A stretch of 64,000 nucleotides of DNA from an uncultured bacterium (GTDB lineage: Bacteria > CSSED10-310 > CALFER01): the NCBI GenBank assembly GCA_937951895.1, contig CALFER010000090.1, forward strand, positions 97,450-161,449, read 5' to 3'. Below the pieces are notes generated by a model. It did no database searches and was not told where the DNA came from. It saw only the letters and a list, made by a program, of their open reading frames with translations. Shown in pieces: positions 9,496 to 17,920 of this stretch. Positions within the stretch are counted from its first letter, which is position 1; every line of letters begins with the position of its first letter. The translations under genes were made by a program, and so were the position numbers.

Positions 9496-11181
9496 TCAGA
9501 AATGATCCGTCCGTATCCGGTTCAGGGCGACCAATCCGTACCGGATGGCAAACAGACTGACGGAAATGGAGACCAGTGCGGCGGCGATGACCGAGCCGAT
9601 TCCGTCGAACTGCTTGAGGAGCGGGTATACGCGCGGTGTATAGAACGAGAAATAGCGGATCAGATCGGGAACCGCTGAAATGAACGTCAGAAGCGCAATG
9701 ATTGACAAAGCGGAAAACATATAGATGAATCCGCCTGTGCTGACCGCAACCTGAGCGGCATCCACCAGATCGAATCTCGGGAACCGGACGCCGATGGTCA
9801 AAGCGAGCGCGGTGGAAGCCAGAGAAATTTCGATCATCAGGATCACCGACCGGATGAAAAAGGCCCCCTGTATGTCCAGAATGACCAGGGAGAATACGAC
9901 CAGAAACACACCGAAAATTCCGGCAGGAATCACATGTTGCATATATTTGATCAGGAAGTATCGAGTCCACGATATTGGCGTGCTCCGGAGACGCTCCATC
10001 CCGGAGCCCTCGGTACTGATGGCCGGAAAAGCAAATCGGGCCAGCAGCGCAGCCTGGATCAGACCTGAAGCTGCGATGGCGATATAGGTCATCGCATGAC
10101 TGAACCCGTAAAGCGCATACGGCAGATTCTTGAAGTTGAACACGTAAATAGCAAACAGCGCTGCCAAAACAACCATCTGAGTCCACTGACCGGGATCGCG
10201 CACAAAAATCATGAAGTCCCGATATACAAGCGTCATTCTGAATCGGGTCGGTTTCCTCGCGCGAATGCCCGACCTCCCTCTTCGGGATTGCAGCCCGCCC
10301 TGACCTCCCGATCGGGCACGCCACCACAGGAAATGATAAACGGTCCTGGCGGCCAGTATCGTGAGAACCGCCACGACAGACAATCGAACCACTTCGGGAA
10401 CCATATGTGCATATCGGTTCTCACCCATCGATGCAATCCCCTCGGATGCCCATGCGGTCGGCAGCCAGTCGATCGTCGGCATGCGAAGCGTCTCGAGATA
10501 GACCGCCATCTGCTCGACGCCGATCGGATCAATGAGTTGCTCGGGACGCATCCACCGGAACAGAATGACCAGCCCTACCGCCAGAATGACACCGATGATC
10601 ATCAGCACGCGCTGGGTTTGCCGTGGGGAGAAAATCGAAATCAGCGTGATTCCGATCGAAACACCGATGCCGCAGGGGATCAGCAGCATCCAGAGCACGA
10701 TCAGGAGAAGGCCGGAAACGAAGGACAGGCCTTGTCCCAACACATGCCCGTAGGCGACGAAGATCGGAATACCGAACGCAATGAACATCCAGGACGCTCC
10801 GAGAAACGTTTCCAGAAATCCCTTCCAGAAGAGCGTGCCGTTTTTCAGCGGCCGGGCATGCAGCACATCGATCTCCGGGGAGAGGAAGAACGCAGAAATC
10901 GAGAGTACCGTGTTGGAATAGGTCAGGAGGGCGAAGAAAATGAGGAATACCATGTAGAGAAGTTTGGCGAGCAGAACAAACCGCAGTTCCTCCAGATACT
11001 GTTGCTTCATGATGAATCGAAACAGCTCCGCTGCAACGGCAAACTCCGTGATCACGATGCAGGCGATCAGAAACAATCCGATCGCGAGCTTCCAGAACGG
11101 AGCCGACCCGAATCGCGTCATGCTGTTGCGAAGCTGACGGTAATCAGTGGCAAGGATGGATCCGAGAACGACCCGGCTCAC
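9496..11181 (-). CDS. Large ABC-2 type exporter permease
   Basis: Integral membrane protein of 561 residues with roughly twelve hydrophobic helices, so it resembles two ABC-2 permease halves joined in one chain. It starts at a GTG that overlaps the stop of the ATPase gene upstream (GTGA), which indicates translational coupling and a two-gene export operon. A short basic loop in the middle (SRRGRSGIRARKPTRFR) separates the halves. Similar proteins are annotated as putative ABC exporters; the substrate is unknown. Its 3' end lies 2 nt from the convergent outer-membrane receptor, with no terminator between them. The long open frames on the opposite strand here are shadows. Confidence 0.8.
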   Translation of the reverse strand: MSRVVLGSILATDYRQLRNSMTRFGSAPFWKLAIGLFLIACIVITEFAVAAELFRFIMKQQYLEELRFVLLAKLLYMVFLIFFALLTYSNTVLSISAFFLSPEIDVLHARPLKNGTLFWKGFLETFLGASWMFIAFGIPIFVAYGHVLGQGLSFVSGLLLIVLWMLLIPCGIGVSIGITLISIFSPRQTQRVLMIIGVILAVGLVILFRWMRPEQLIDPIGVEQMAVYLETLRMPTIDWLPTAWASEGIASMGENRYAHMVPEVVRLSVVAVLTILAARTVYHFLWWRARSGGQGGLQSRRGRSGIRARKPTRFRMTLVYRDFMIFVRDPGQWTQMVVLAALFAIYVFNFKNLPYALYGFSHAMTYIAIAASGLIQAALLARFAFPAISTEGSGMERLRSTPISWTRYFLIKYMQHVIPAGIFGVFLVVFSLVILDIQGAFFIRSVILMIEISLASTALALTIGVRFPRFDLVDAAQVAVSTGGFIYMFSALSIIALLTFISAVPDLIRYFSFYTPRVYPLLKQFDGIGSVIAAALVSISVSLFAIRYGLVALNRIRTDHF

Positions 11182-11930
11182 GGAACATCACCGTCTTCCG
11201 ATGCCCGTTGCGTTTCGGTCAACTCCAGGAAAATTTCCTCCAGTCTCCCCTCCTCCATGCAGGCTCGCCGACGCAACGCACCGATCGAACCTTCAGCGAT
11301 CAGAACCCCCGAATGCAGGATCCCGATACGGTGTGCGAGCTCTTCTGCGACATCGAGCGAATGCGTGCAGATAAATGCCGATTTGCCTGATTTCGAACGC
11401 TCACGGAAAACTTCCTTGATCGTTACGGCACCGCGCGGATCCAGACCGACGATCGGTTCATCGACGACCAGCAGAGGTGGGTCGTGAATGAGGGCGGCCG
11501 TGAGGCTGATTTTCTGACGCATCCCATGGGAGAACGCACCGAGCAGCTCCGAATCGAAGGCGGTCAGATTGAAACGATCGAGCCACCTGTCGATCTCCCG
11601 ATCGCAGGCCCCCGGAGACATCCGGTAAAGACCGCCGATAAACCTGAGAAATTCGCGAGGGGTGAGTCGTTCGTAGAGGAACGGCTGATCCGGCATGTAA
11701 CCGAACTGCATTTTCGCCTCGTTGGGTTTTCCGAGCAGATCGATCCCGTTGATTGAAACAGAACCTGAGTCGGGCCGGACGAGTCCGGTCATCATCCGAA
11801 TCGTCGTGGTTTTTCCGGCGCCGTTCGGGCCAAGAAACACATAAAGTTCTCCGTCTTCGATCCGCAAATCCAGGTCCTGGACGACGGTGCGGCCATGATA
11901 CCGTTTGGTGAGTCGTTTGAGTTCCAGCAT
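11178..11930 (-). CDS. ABC transporter ATP-binding protein
   Basis: ATPase subunit of 250 residues for the permease encoded directly downstream. Walker A (GPNGAGKTT) falls at about 34-42, the signature region reads FSHGMRQKISL, and Walker B is LLVVDEPIVGLDP, followed by an ICTHSLD switch. The open frame extends upstream to 11984, but the ATG at 11930 is preceded by a good GGAGGG site and gives the family N-terminus (MLELKRLTKRY), so it is chosen. It belongs to the same class as the ATPase at 1798 but is a separate system. It is transcribed divergently from the phosphodiesterase-like gene at 12074. Confidence 0.88.
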   Translation of the reverse strand: MLELKRLTKRYHGRTVVQDLDLRIEDGELYVFLGPNGAGKTTTIRMMTGLVRPDSGSVSINGIDLLGKPNEAKMQFGYMPDQPFLYERLTPREFLRFIGGLYRMSPGACDREIDRWLDRFNLTAFDSELLGAFSHGMRQKISLTAALIHDPPLLVVDEPIVGLDPRGAVTIKEVFRERSKSGKSAFICTHSLDVAEELAHRIGILHSGVLIAEGSIGALRRRACMEEGRLEEIFLELTETQRASEDGDVP

Positions 11931-12010
11931 TGTCCCTCCGATTCTCGCTCCCTCAGTTAACGCGATCGTGATACTCGGAATCAAGTTGAAAAGGGAGTTT
12001 TCCCGGGAAA

Positions 12011-12039
12011 TTGATTACATGATGAAATCGCGATAGTCT
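12011..12039 (+). promoter_or_regulatory. Possible promoter of the 12074-22807 cluster
   Basis: TTGATT and TAGTCT are separated by 17 nt in the divergent spacer between the ABC operon and the phosphodiesterase-like gene. The match to the -10 consensus is weak (three of six), so this is tentative. Confidence 0.3.
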
Positions 12040-12073
12040 ATGAGCCTTTGACGTACCGCCGACAGGATATCCT

Positions 12074-13405
12074 TTGAATTTTCTCCGTTTTTTCAGAAAA
12101 CCCAGAATCCTGACCATCAGTCTGGATGGATTTCCCTGTTCGTTGTTCGACTGTGAAACCGTGCGTCTGTCCATGCCTTTTCTCTCTGGATTGTTCAAGG
12201 AAACCCCGCCCAGAAAAATGGAGTCCGTTCATCCCACTGTCTCTCCCGTTGCCTGGGCATCCTATCTGACCGGTTCGCACCCGATCGCACATGGTATCCA
12301 TGGCTTCCTTGAGCGCGACCTGAAACGATGGGAGGTGTTCATACCGGATGCCCGGGCCCTGCTTCGGGAGACGCTCTGGCAGATCCTCTCCTGTAATACC
12401 TACACGGTCTTCGCCATGAATGTTCCAATGTCGTATCCCCCGAAACCACTCCGAGGCATTCTTGTGGGGGATTTCCTCGGATTGGATCTCGACAGGATCG
12501 CCTTCCCGCCCCGTATTTCCGAAACATTGAAATCCCTCGATTACATGATCGACGCCGACACGACTTCAGCCGCCCGAGGTGATTTTGCCGTATTCATCGA
12601 TCATCTCCATCATGTCGTACAGCGCCGCCGATCCGCTTTTCTGAAACTGCACACCACCCTGAACTGGCGACTCGCGCACCTGCACATCATGGAAACGGAT
12701 CGACTGTTTCATTTCCTGTGGGATGCACTCGTGACAGATCATCCGTTTTCCGACGCCGTTTTCGGCTTGCTGCGGAGGATCGATGATGTCATCCACGAGA
12801 TCTCGGGAGTGTTGCATCCGGATGACACGCTCATTCTGATGTCCGATCACGGATTCTGCGGGATCCGATCCGAAATCCAGATGAATGCGATTCTCGAGGA
12901 ACTGGGATATCTCAAATGGAAATCAGGTACCGGAACAGGGCTCAATCGCATCGACCCGGCCTCGCGAGCCTACAGTTTGATTCCGGGCCGGGTTTATTTG
13001 AATATGAAGGGTCGCGAGCCGCAAGGGTGCGTGGATTCGAGGCACTATTCCGGCATGTTGTCCGAGCTGTCCGATGCGCTGCGTCAATTCCGGATTGATC
13101 CGGATGAGACTGCGGTCCTGAGCGATGTCCGGATCACGGCGGGCGCGGAGATCGCCCCGCATCCAACGGCACCGGATCTCATCGCGATTCCTCGAAACGG
13201 GTTCGATCTGAAAGGAAAGCTCGAGCCTTCGCCGATGGTTTCACACAGCAATCTCAGAGGCATGCATACATTCGACGATGCGTTTCTGTGGATTTCGAAC
13301 CGAAAAATATTGAAAGACGCGATCAGCATCCGCGATCTTTTTCCTTCTATCCTGAATTTTTTCGGAATTCATGATATTGAATCGGACGGACAGGTGATCT
13401 TCTGA
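12074..13405 (+). CDS. Alkaline-phosphatase-superfamily protein (type I phosphodiesterase/nucleotide pyrophosphatase type)
   Basis: Predicted metal-dependent hydrolase or transferase of 443 residues. The N-terminal metal Asp is in ISLDGFP (D18), and the nucleophile position is Ser57 in VSPVAWASYLTG, aligned with the Thr of nucleotide pyrophosphatases. A HGIHGF segment and a SDHGF metal motif follow. No signal peptide is visible, so it may be cytoplasmic or peripheral on the membrane. It starts at TTG, with an AGGAT-type site upstream. It is the first gene of the run containing sat and cysC and is related to the proteins at 16230 and 21140. It is shorter than they are and lacks their LGY-type C-terminal tail. 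The substrate is unknown. Confidence 0.75.
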   Translation: MNFLRFFRKPRILTISLDGFPCSLFDCETVRLSMPFLSGLFKETPPRKMESVHPTVSPVAWASYLTGSHPIAHGIHGFLERDLKRWEVFIPDARALLRETLWQILSCNTYTVFAMNVPMSYPPKPLRGILVGDFLGLDLDRIAFPPRISETLKSLDYMIDADTTSAARGDFAVFIDHLHHVVQRRRSAFLKLHTTLNWRLAHLHIMETDRLFHFLWDALVTDHPFSDAVFGLLRRIDDVIHEISGVLHPDDTLILMSDHGFCGIRSEIQMNAILEELGYLKWKSGTGTGLNRIDPASRAYSLIPGRVYLNMKGREPQGCVDSRHYSGMLSELSDALRQFRIDPDETAVLSDVRITAGAEIAPHPTAPDLIAIPRNGFDLKGKLEPSPMVSHSNLRGMHTFDDAFLWISNRKILKDAISIRDLFPSILNFFGIHDIESDGQVIF

Positions 13406-13454
13406 TGCCCGTCACATGTTTTTTGATCCATCATGATGCCAAAGGAGACCGACC

Positions 13455-14606
13455 ATGATTCAACAGATTCCAGCGCACGGCGGTAAACTGGTCAACCGGG
13501 TACTCGAAGGCCAGCAGCGAACCGCTCTTCTTGAACGTATTCCGACATTGAAACGCCTGACGTTGAACCGCCGGGAGATCGCCGATCTCGAAATGATTTC
13601 CACCGGAGCATTCAGCCCGCTCGAAGGATTCGTGACGTCGAAGGATTACGAGAGCATCCTGCACAACATGCATCTGGTCAACGGCCTGCCGTGGACGATT
13701 CCGATCACGCTTTCAGTGGACGAGGACAGCCGAAAGAAAATCAAGGAAGGCGAAGATCTGGCGATGTACAGCATCGACGGTGACTGTCTCGGAGTACTCC
13801 ATCTGGAGGAGATCTTCCCGTACGACAAGACGAAAGAAGCGCTCCAGGTTTACAAAACCGACGATGTCAAGCACCCCGGAGTGGCTGCGCTGAACGAACA
13901 GGGCTCGTTCTATCTGGGCGGCCGTGTCAGCCTGGTCAAGGGAATCATCCACGATGATTTCCGTTCACATCGTCTCGATCCGAAAGAAACCCGTGTTCTG
14001 TTCAAGGAGCGTGACTGGCATACGATCGTGGCTTTCCAGACCCGGAATCCCGTGCACAGAGCGCATGAATACATCCAGAAGTGCGCGATGGAGATGGTCG
14101 ATGGCCTGCTTCTCCACCCTCTGGTCGGCGAAACCAAGAGCGACGATATTCCGGCGGACGTCAGGATGAAGTGTTACGAGGCGTTGCTGAAGAATTACTA
14201 CCCGCAGAACCGTGTTGTGTTATCCGTTCTGCCCGCCAACATGCGCTATGCCGGCCCCAAAGAAGCGATTCTTCATGCGCTGGTGCGGAAAAACTACGGA
14301 TGCACGCATTTCATCGTCGGCCGCGACCACGCCGGAGTCGGGAATTATTACGGCACCTTCGATGCGCATCACATCTTCCGTGAGTTTGACCCCGCAGAAA
14401 TCGGAATCACACCCCTGTTTTTCGATTACACATTCTACTGCCAGAAGTGCGGGGCAATGGCGTCCCCGAAGACCTGCCCTCATCCGCCTGAAAACCACGT
14501 CACGCTTTCCGGAACAAAAGTTCGGGAAATGCTGAAAAACCGGATCACGCCTCCAATCGAGTTCACTCGTCCGGAAATCGCCGAAATTTTGATGCAGAAC
14601 ACCTGA
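13455..14606 (+). CDS. sat: Sulfate adenylyltransferase (ATP sulfurylase)
   Basis: Makes adenylyl sulfate (APS) from ATP and sulfate in the cytoplasm. The protein is 383 residues, the size of the homo-oligomeric bacterial Sat. Motifs include the N-terminal [20 protein letters not shown] region, the nucleotide-binding [11 protein letters not shown] (from Q195), a GRDHAGVG loop and a C-terminal Cys cluster (CQKCG and CP) that fits the zinc-binding Sat subgroup. The ATG follows an AAAGGAG site. The stop overlaps the next start (TGATG), then cysC follows, so APS would be passed to APS kinase. No APS or PAPS reductase is present in the window, which favours sulfation rather than sulfate reduction, although those genes could lie elsewhere. 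Confidence 0.95.
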   Translation: MIQQIPAHGGKLVNRVLEGQQRTALLERIPTLKRLTLNRREIADLEMISTGAFSPLEGFVTSKDYESILHNMHLVNGLPWTIPITLSVDEDSRKKIKEGEDLAMYSIDGDCLGVLHLEEIFPYDKTKEALQVYKTDDVKHPGVAALNEQGSFYLGGRVSLVKGIIHDDFRSHRLDPKETRVLFKERDWHTIVAFQTRNPVHRAHEYIQKCAMEMVDGLLLHPLVGETKSDDIPADVRMKCYEALLKNYYPQNRVVLSVLPANMRYAGPKEAILHALVRKNYGCTHFIVGRDHAGVGNYYGTFDAHHIFREFDPAEIGITPLFFDYTFYCQKCGAMASPKTCPHPPENHVTLSGTKVREMLKNRITPPIEFTRPEIAEILMQNT

Positions 14607-15538
14607 TGAATGCCCCTTCGTCACCGACAGTTCCGTCAGCCACCGTGATCGATATGCATACGCATTCCACCGCTTCGGACGGCACCCTCTCCCCTGCCTC
14701 GCTCGTGGAACACGCTGTCCAAGCCGGAATCTCGATTCTCGCACTGACGGACCACGACACCACCGACGGTGTCCCGGAAGCGAATCGGGCAGCCGATGCG
14801 AAACGAGTAATGCTGATCCCCGGAATCGAACTGAGCACGGATTGCAGGATGTGCAAGGCGCATCTGCTCGGACTGGGTATCACACGGGAATCACCGGCCT
14901 TGACCTCGCTGCTTTCAACGATTCGCGAGGGACGGCGTGAACGCAACCATCGTATCGTTCGGAAGCTGAATCTTCTGGGTTACCCGATCACCTTCGAGGA
15001 CGTGGCAGCGGAAGCCGGAGGCGATATCATCGGACGACCGCACATCGCACGGACTCTCGTTAAAAAACAATACTTTCCAACGATGCAACAGTGCTTCGCG
15101 GAGTTGCTCGATCGGAATGGAGCAGCCTATGTACAGCGATGGCGGCCGGATGTGCAGGTCGCCGTCGATGCGATCCACGATGCCGGAGGTCTGGCCGTGC
15201 TGGCGCACCCGGGCCTTCTGCATCTCGATCCGGATTCTGAATATCATCGATTCATCGAGAGCATGAAAGATATCGGACTGGACGGTATCGAATCGAACTA
15301 CCCGATGCACTCGATGGAACAGTTGAGTTTCTTTGCCGACCTGGCGGAAACTTTCGGTTTGTTACAAACCGGGGGCAGTGATTTTCATGGATTGAACAAG
15401 GAAGCCGTCACTCTCGGGATCGGCACCGGGCATCGACCGATCGGATATGAATACGCCGCATCCGTCCTTGCCCGCCTTGTCCTGCGCCAGGAATACATCG
15501 CCTCTCCCGTGCAATCTCTGTCACCCGGCAACCCATGA
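14606..15538 (+). CDS. PHP-domain phosphoesterase (nucleoside 3',5'-bisphosphate phosphatase/RNase AM family)
   Basis: Metal-dependent phosphoesterase of 310 residues. The PHP metal motifs are seen as DMHTHSTASDG at the start, LTDHDT near residue 48, an internal AHPG, and GGSDFHG near the end. Characterised members of this YciV/TrpH-like group hydrolyse 3',5'-nucleoside bisphosphates such as pAp, or trim RNA 5' ends. The gene is translationally coupled to sat and lies 37 nt before cysC. That position makes pAp, the by-product of PAPS-dependent sulfotransferases, a natural substrate. The link is inference from context; the family call is firm. Confidence 0.85.
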   Translation: MNAPSSPTVPSATVIDMHTHSTASDGTLSPASLVEHAVQAGISILALTDHDTTDGVPEANRAADAKRVMLIPGIELSTDCRMCKAHLLGLGITRESPALTSLLSTIREGRRERNHRIVRKLNLLGYPITFEDVAAEAGGDIIGRPHIARTLVKKQYFPTMQQCFAELLDRNGAAYVQRWRPDVQVAVDAIHDAGGLAVLAHPGLLHLDPDSEYHRFIESMKDIGLDGIESNYPMHSMEQLSFFADLAETFGLLQTGGSDFHGLNKEAVTLGIGTGHRPIGYEYAASVLARLVLRQEYIASPVQSLSPGNP

Positions 15539-15575
15539 AACTATCTCGTTACAGGACTCCAAGGAGAACAATCAT

Positions 15576-16172
15576 ATGGCCAAGGGATTTACTGTCTGGT
15601 TCACCGGCCTTTCCGGCTCGGGAAAATCATCGCTCGCCAATCGTCTCGCCGAGATCATAAAAAGCCGCGGTCTTCCGGTCGAAATCATCGACGGGGACGT
15701 GATCCGTCGAAGCCTCTCAAAAGGTCTCGGTTTTTCGAAGGAAGACCGTGATGAAAACATTCGCCGGGTCGGACACGTCTGCAGCTATCTGACGGCGACC
15801 GAACGCGTCGCCATCGCTGCGTGCATTTCTCCATACCGCAACATCCGAGACCGCAATCGGGACCTGATTGGCGACTTCGTGGAGGTCTACTGCAAGTGCT
15901 CGCTGGACGAATGCGCCAAACGGGATCCGAAAGGCATGTACAAGAAAGCGTTCGCCGGGCAGATCAAAGGGTTTACCGGAGTGGACGACCCGTATGAAGA
16001 ACCGCTCGCCGCTGAAGTTGTGGTCAATACCGACTCCGAATCACTCGACGAAAGTCTCGCGAAAATCGTCACGAAACTCGAAACAATGGCCCTGATTCCA
16101 ACCGGGGATACGCTGACCGCCGAAGAAGAGCAGCTCATCAAGAAAAAACTCGCCGATCTCGGCTATCTCTGA
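15576..16172 (+). CDS. cysC: Adenylylsulfate kinase
   Basis: Phosphorylates APS to PAPS. The 198-residue protein has Walker A GLSGSGKS at 11-18, the DENIRRVG segment, and the family lid sequence (KGFTGVDDPYE). The open frame runs back to 15447, but the ATG at 15576 has an AAGGAG site and matches the family start (MAKGFTVWFTGLSG). After the kinase domain a charged tail (EEEQLIKKKLADLGYL) ends the protein. This tail is not needed for the kinase fold and resembles the last residues of the three phosphodiesterase/sulfatase-like proteins encoded next. It lies in one run with sat and the PHP gene. Confidence 0.93.
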   Translation: MAKGFTVWFTGLSGSGKSSLANRLAEIIKSRGLPVEIIDGDVIRRSLSKGLGFSKEDRDENIRRVGHVCSYLTATERVAIAACISPYRNIRDRNRDLIGDFVEVYCKCSLDECAKRDPKGMYKKAFAGQIKGFTGVDDPYEEPLAAEVVVNTDSESLDESLAKIVTKLETMALIPTGDTLTAEEEQLIKKKLADLGYL

Positions 16173-16229
16173 TCCCGACATGCCGAATGCACACGACAGG
16201 ATGAGTGAAACCGTTGAAGGGTTCTGCGT

Positions 16230-17894
16230 TTGGATAATCGAATCGCCATCATAGGCCTTGACGGCGCTACGTTCGATCTGCTTACGCCATGGATGGATGA
16301 GGGGATCCTGACCAATCTCGCACGCTTCCGCGAACGAGCCGTCCGATGCGTATTAACAAGCACGATTCCCCCTACGACACCTCCGGCATGGACCACATGC
16401 TTTACCGGTTTGAATCCGGGTCGACACGGAATCTTCGATTTCACGGAAAGCCCTCTGGTCGATTCCGATCGCCCGCTCATTTCGTCGGGCCATGCACGAG
16501 GCGCCAGGATCTGGCAGATCATCGGATCCTTCGGAAAACGTTCAATTGTCGTCAATGTTCCTATGACATATCCCCCGGAGCCAATTCTCGGCGATATGAT
16601 CTCCGGGATGCTCGCACCCGGATTCGAATCGGAATTCACGTACCCCGCATCTCTGAAGCATGAAATCAAAGCGGTCTGCGGTCATTACATCCCCAATCTC
16701 GATGTCCCCCGATATGACCCGGCGGATCATGCCAGCCTGTTCCGTTTTCTGGACGATCTGCGCGAGTGTACCGATCGGAGAATCGAGGCAATACGGAGAT
16801 TGATGACGACACGCGATTGGTCGTTCTTCTTCGGCGTCTTCATCGGCATGGATCGCATTCAGCATCTTCTGTTCAAATATCTCGATCCGCGCAACCCGAC
16901 ACCGGAAGCCGGCATCGCGAAACTGCGGCATCGAGCGATTGAAGAGTATCAGCGGATCGACCGCGCCGTGGGCGAAATCATTGAGCGCGCCGGTGAGGAG
17001 ACCGCGATCTGGATTGTTTCGGACCATGGATTCGGAGCGACCCAGTCGTATTTCAACGCGAATGCCTGGCTGATGGATCAGGGATTTCTCCACGTCCATC
17101 CCCTCCCCTATCTCCGGAAACGGATTTTTCATCTCGCGATGGCCCTGGATGAATCGCCGCTTTTCCGCCGGATCTTCCCGCGAAAGCTGTCGAAGCTGTT
17201 GCGACACCGAATCCGCGCCTCACGTTCGACGGCTCACTCGGCCCGCGCTGATCTGGACAGGGTCATCGACTGGAACAGAACCCAGGCCTATTTTGCCTCG
17301 ATCCCCACGCAAGGCATCTACATTCATGAATCCGCTCCCGGGATGACCCAGCAAAAAATGATCGGATTGAAGCGTGATATCCGGACTCGACTGGAGGAAC
17401 TGACCGATCCCGTCACCGGGGAACGCATCACGGATGCCGTGTGGTTCCGGGAAGATATTTATGAGGGTTCAGAAACGTATCGGGCTCCTCATATCGTCTT
17501 CCAGATGAAACGATATGCCATCCTGGGGCGCCAACATCTCGGGACCGGATCATGGTTCAGTTCGTGCGATCATCTGCCGATCGGATTCCATCGGCCCGAA
17601 GGCATCCTGATGGCGGCCGGCCCCGGTTTCCTGCCCGGCTCACGTGACGACATCCAGATGCGGGATATCCTTCCCAGCGTGCTGTATTCCGCTGGCCTGC
17701 CGATTCCCGACGGATGCGATGGAACCGTGCGTCAGGAACTGTTTCATCCCGACTTTGTCCACGCCAGACCGGTCCGCTCGGCCGATTTCAGCAATCTCGC
17801 GGCACCGCGCGATCTCACGTCCCCGTCCGCCTATTCGGCGGATGAAGTGGAATCCGTCAGTAAACGATTAAAAAATCTGGGATACCTTGAGTAG
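16230..17894 (+). CDS. Alkaline-phosphatase-superfamily protein (type I phosphodiesterase type), paralogue A
   Basis: Predicted phosphodiesterase or phosphotransferase of 554 residues. D11 in IIGLDGATFD and Thr50 in TPPAWTTCFTG are the first metal ligand and the nucleophile, followed by GRHGIFDF, then a SDHGFGA metal motif and a late HRPEGI segment with the last His ligand. It starts at TTG with GAAGG upstream; no other start is in frame nearby. There is no signal peptide. It is very similar in length and motif spacing to the protein at 21140 (same D11 and T50), so the two are paralogues. Its C-terminus KRLKNLGYLE matches the tail shared by four consecutive genes. The substrate is unknown. 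Confidence 0.78.
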   Translation: MDNRIAIIGLDGATFDLLTPWMDEGILTNLARFRERAVRCVLTSTIPPTTPPAWTTCFTGLNPGRHGIFDFTESPLVDSDRPLISSGHARGARIWQIIGSFGKRSIVVNVPMTYPPEPILGDMISGMLAPGFESEFTYPASLKHEIKAVCGHYIPNLDVPRYDPADHASLFRFLDDLRECTDRRIEAIRRLMTTRDWSFFFGVFIGMDRIQHLLFKYLDPRNPTPEAGIAKLRHRAIEEYQRIDRAVGEIIERAGEETAIWIVSDHGFGATQSYFNANAWLMDQGFLHVHPLPYLRKRIFHLAMALDESPLFRRIFPRKLSKLLRHRIRASRSTAHSARADLDRVIDWNRTQAYFASIPTQGIYIHESAPGMTQQKMIGLKRDIRTRLEELTDPVTGERITDAVWFREDIYEGSETYRAPHIVFQMKRYAILGRQHLGTGSWFSSCDHLPIGFHRPEGILMAAGPGFLPGSRDDIQMRDILPSVLYSAGLPIPDGCDGTVRQELFHPDFVHARPVRSADFSNLAAPRDLTSPSAYSADEVESVSKRLKNLGYLE

Positions 17895-17920
17895 ATACTT
17901 CAATTTCAGGAGAAGAGCAC

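Noticed and set aside
9197..10327. Open frame of 376 codons on the minus strand
   Set aside because: It is in another frame over the receptor end and the permease, Cys/Arg/Ser-rich, with no family features.
10096..11487. Open frame of 463 codons on the plus strand
   Set aside because: It lies opposite the ABC permease and ATPase genes, whose motifs and coupling are clear. Its composition (His, Gln, Arg, Glu-rich) is typical of a shadow frame.
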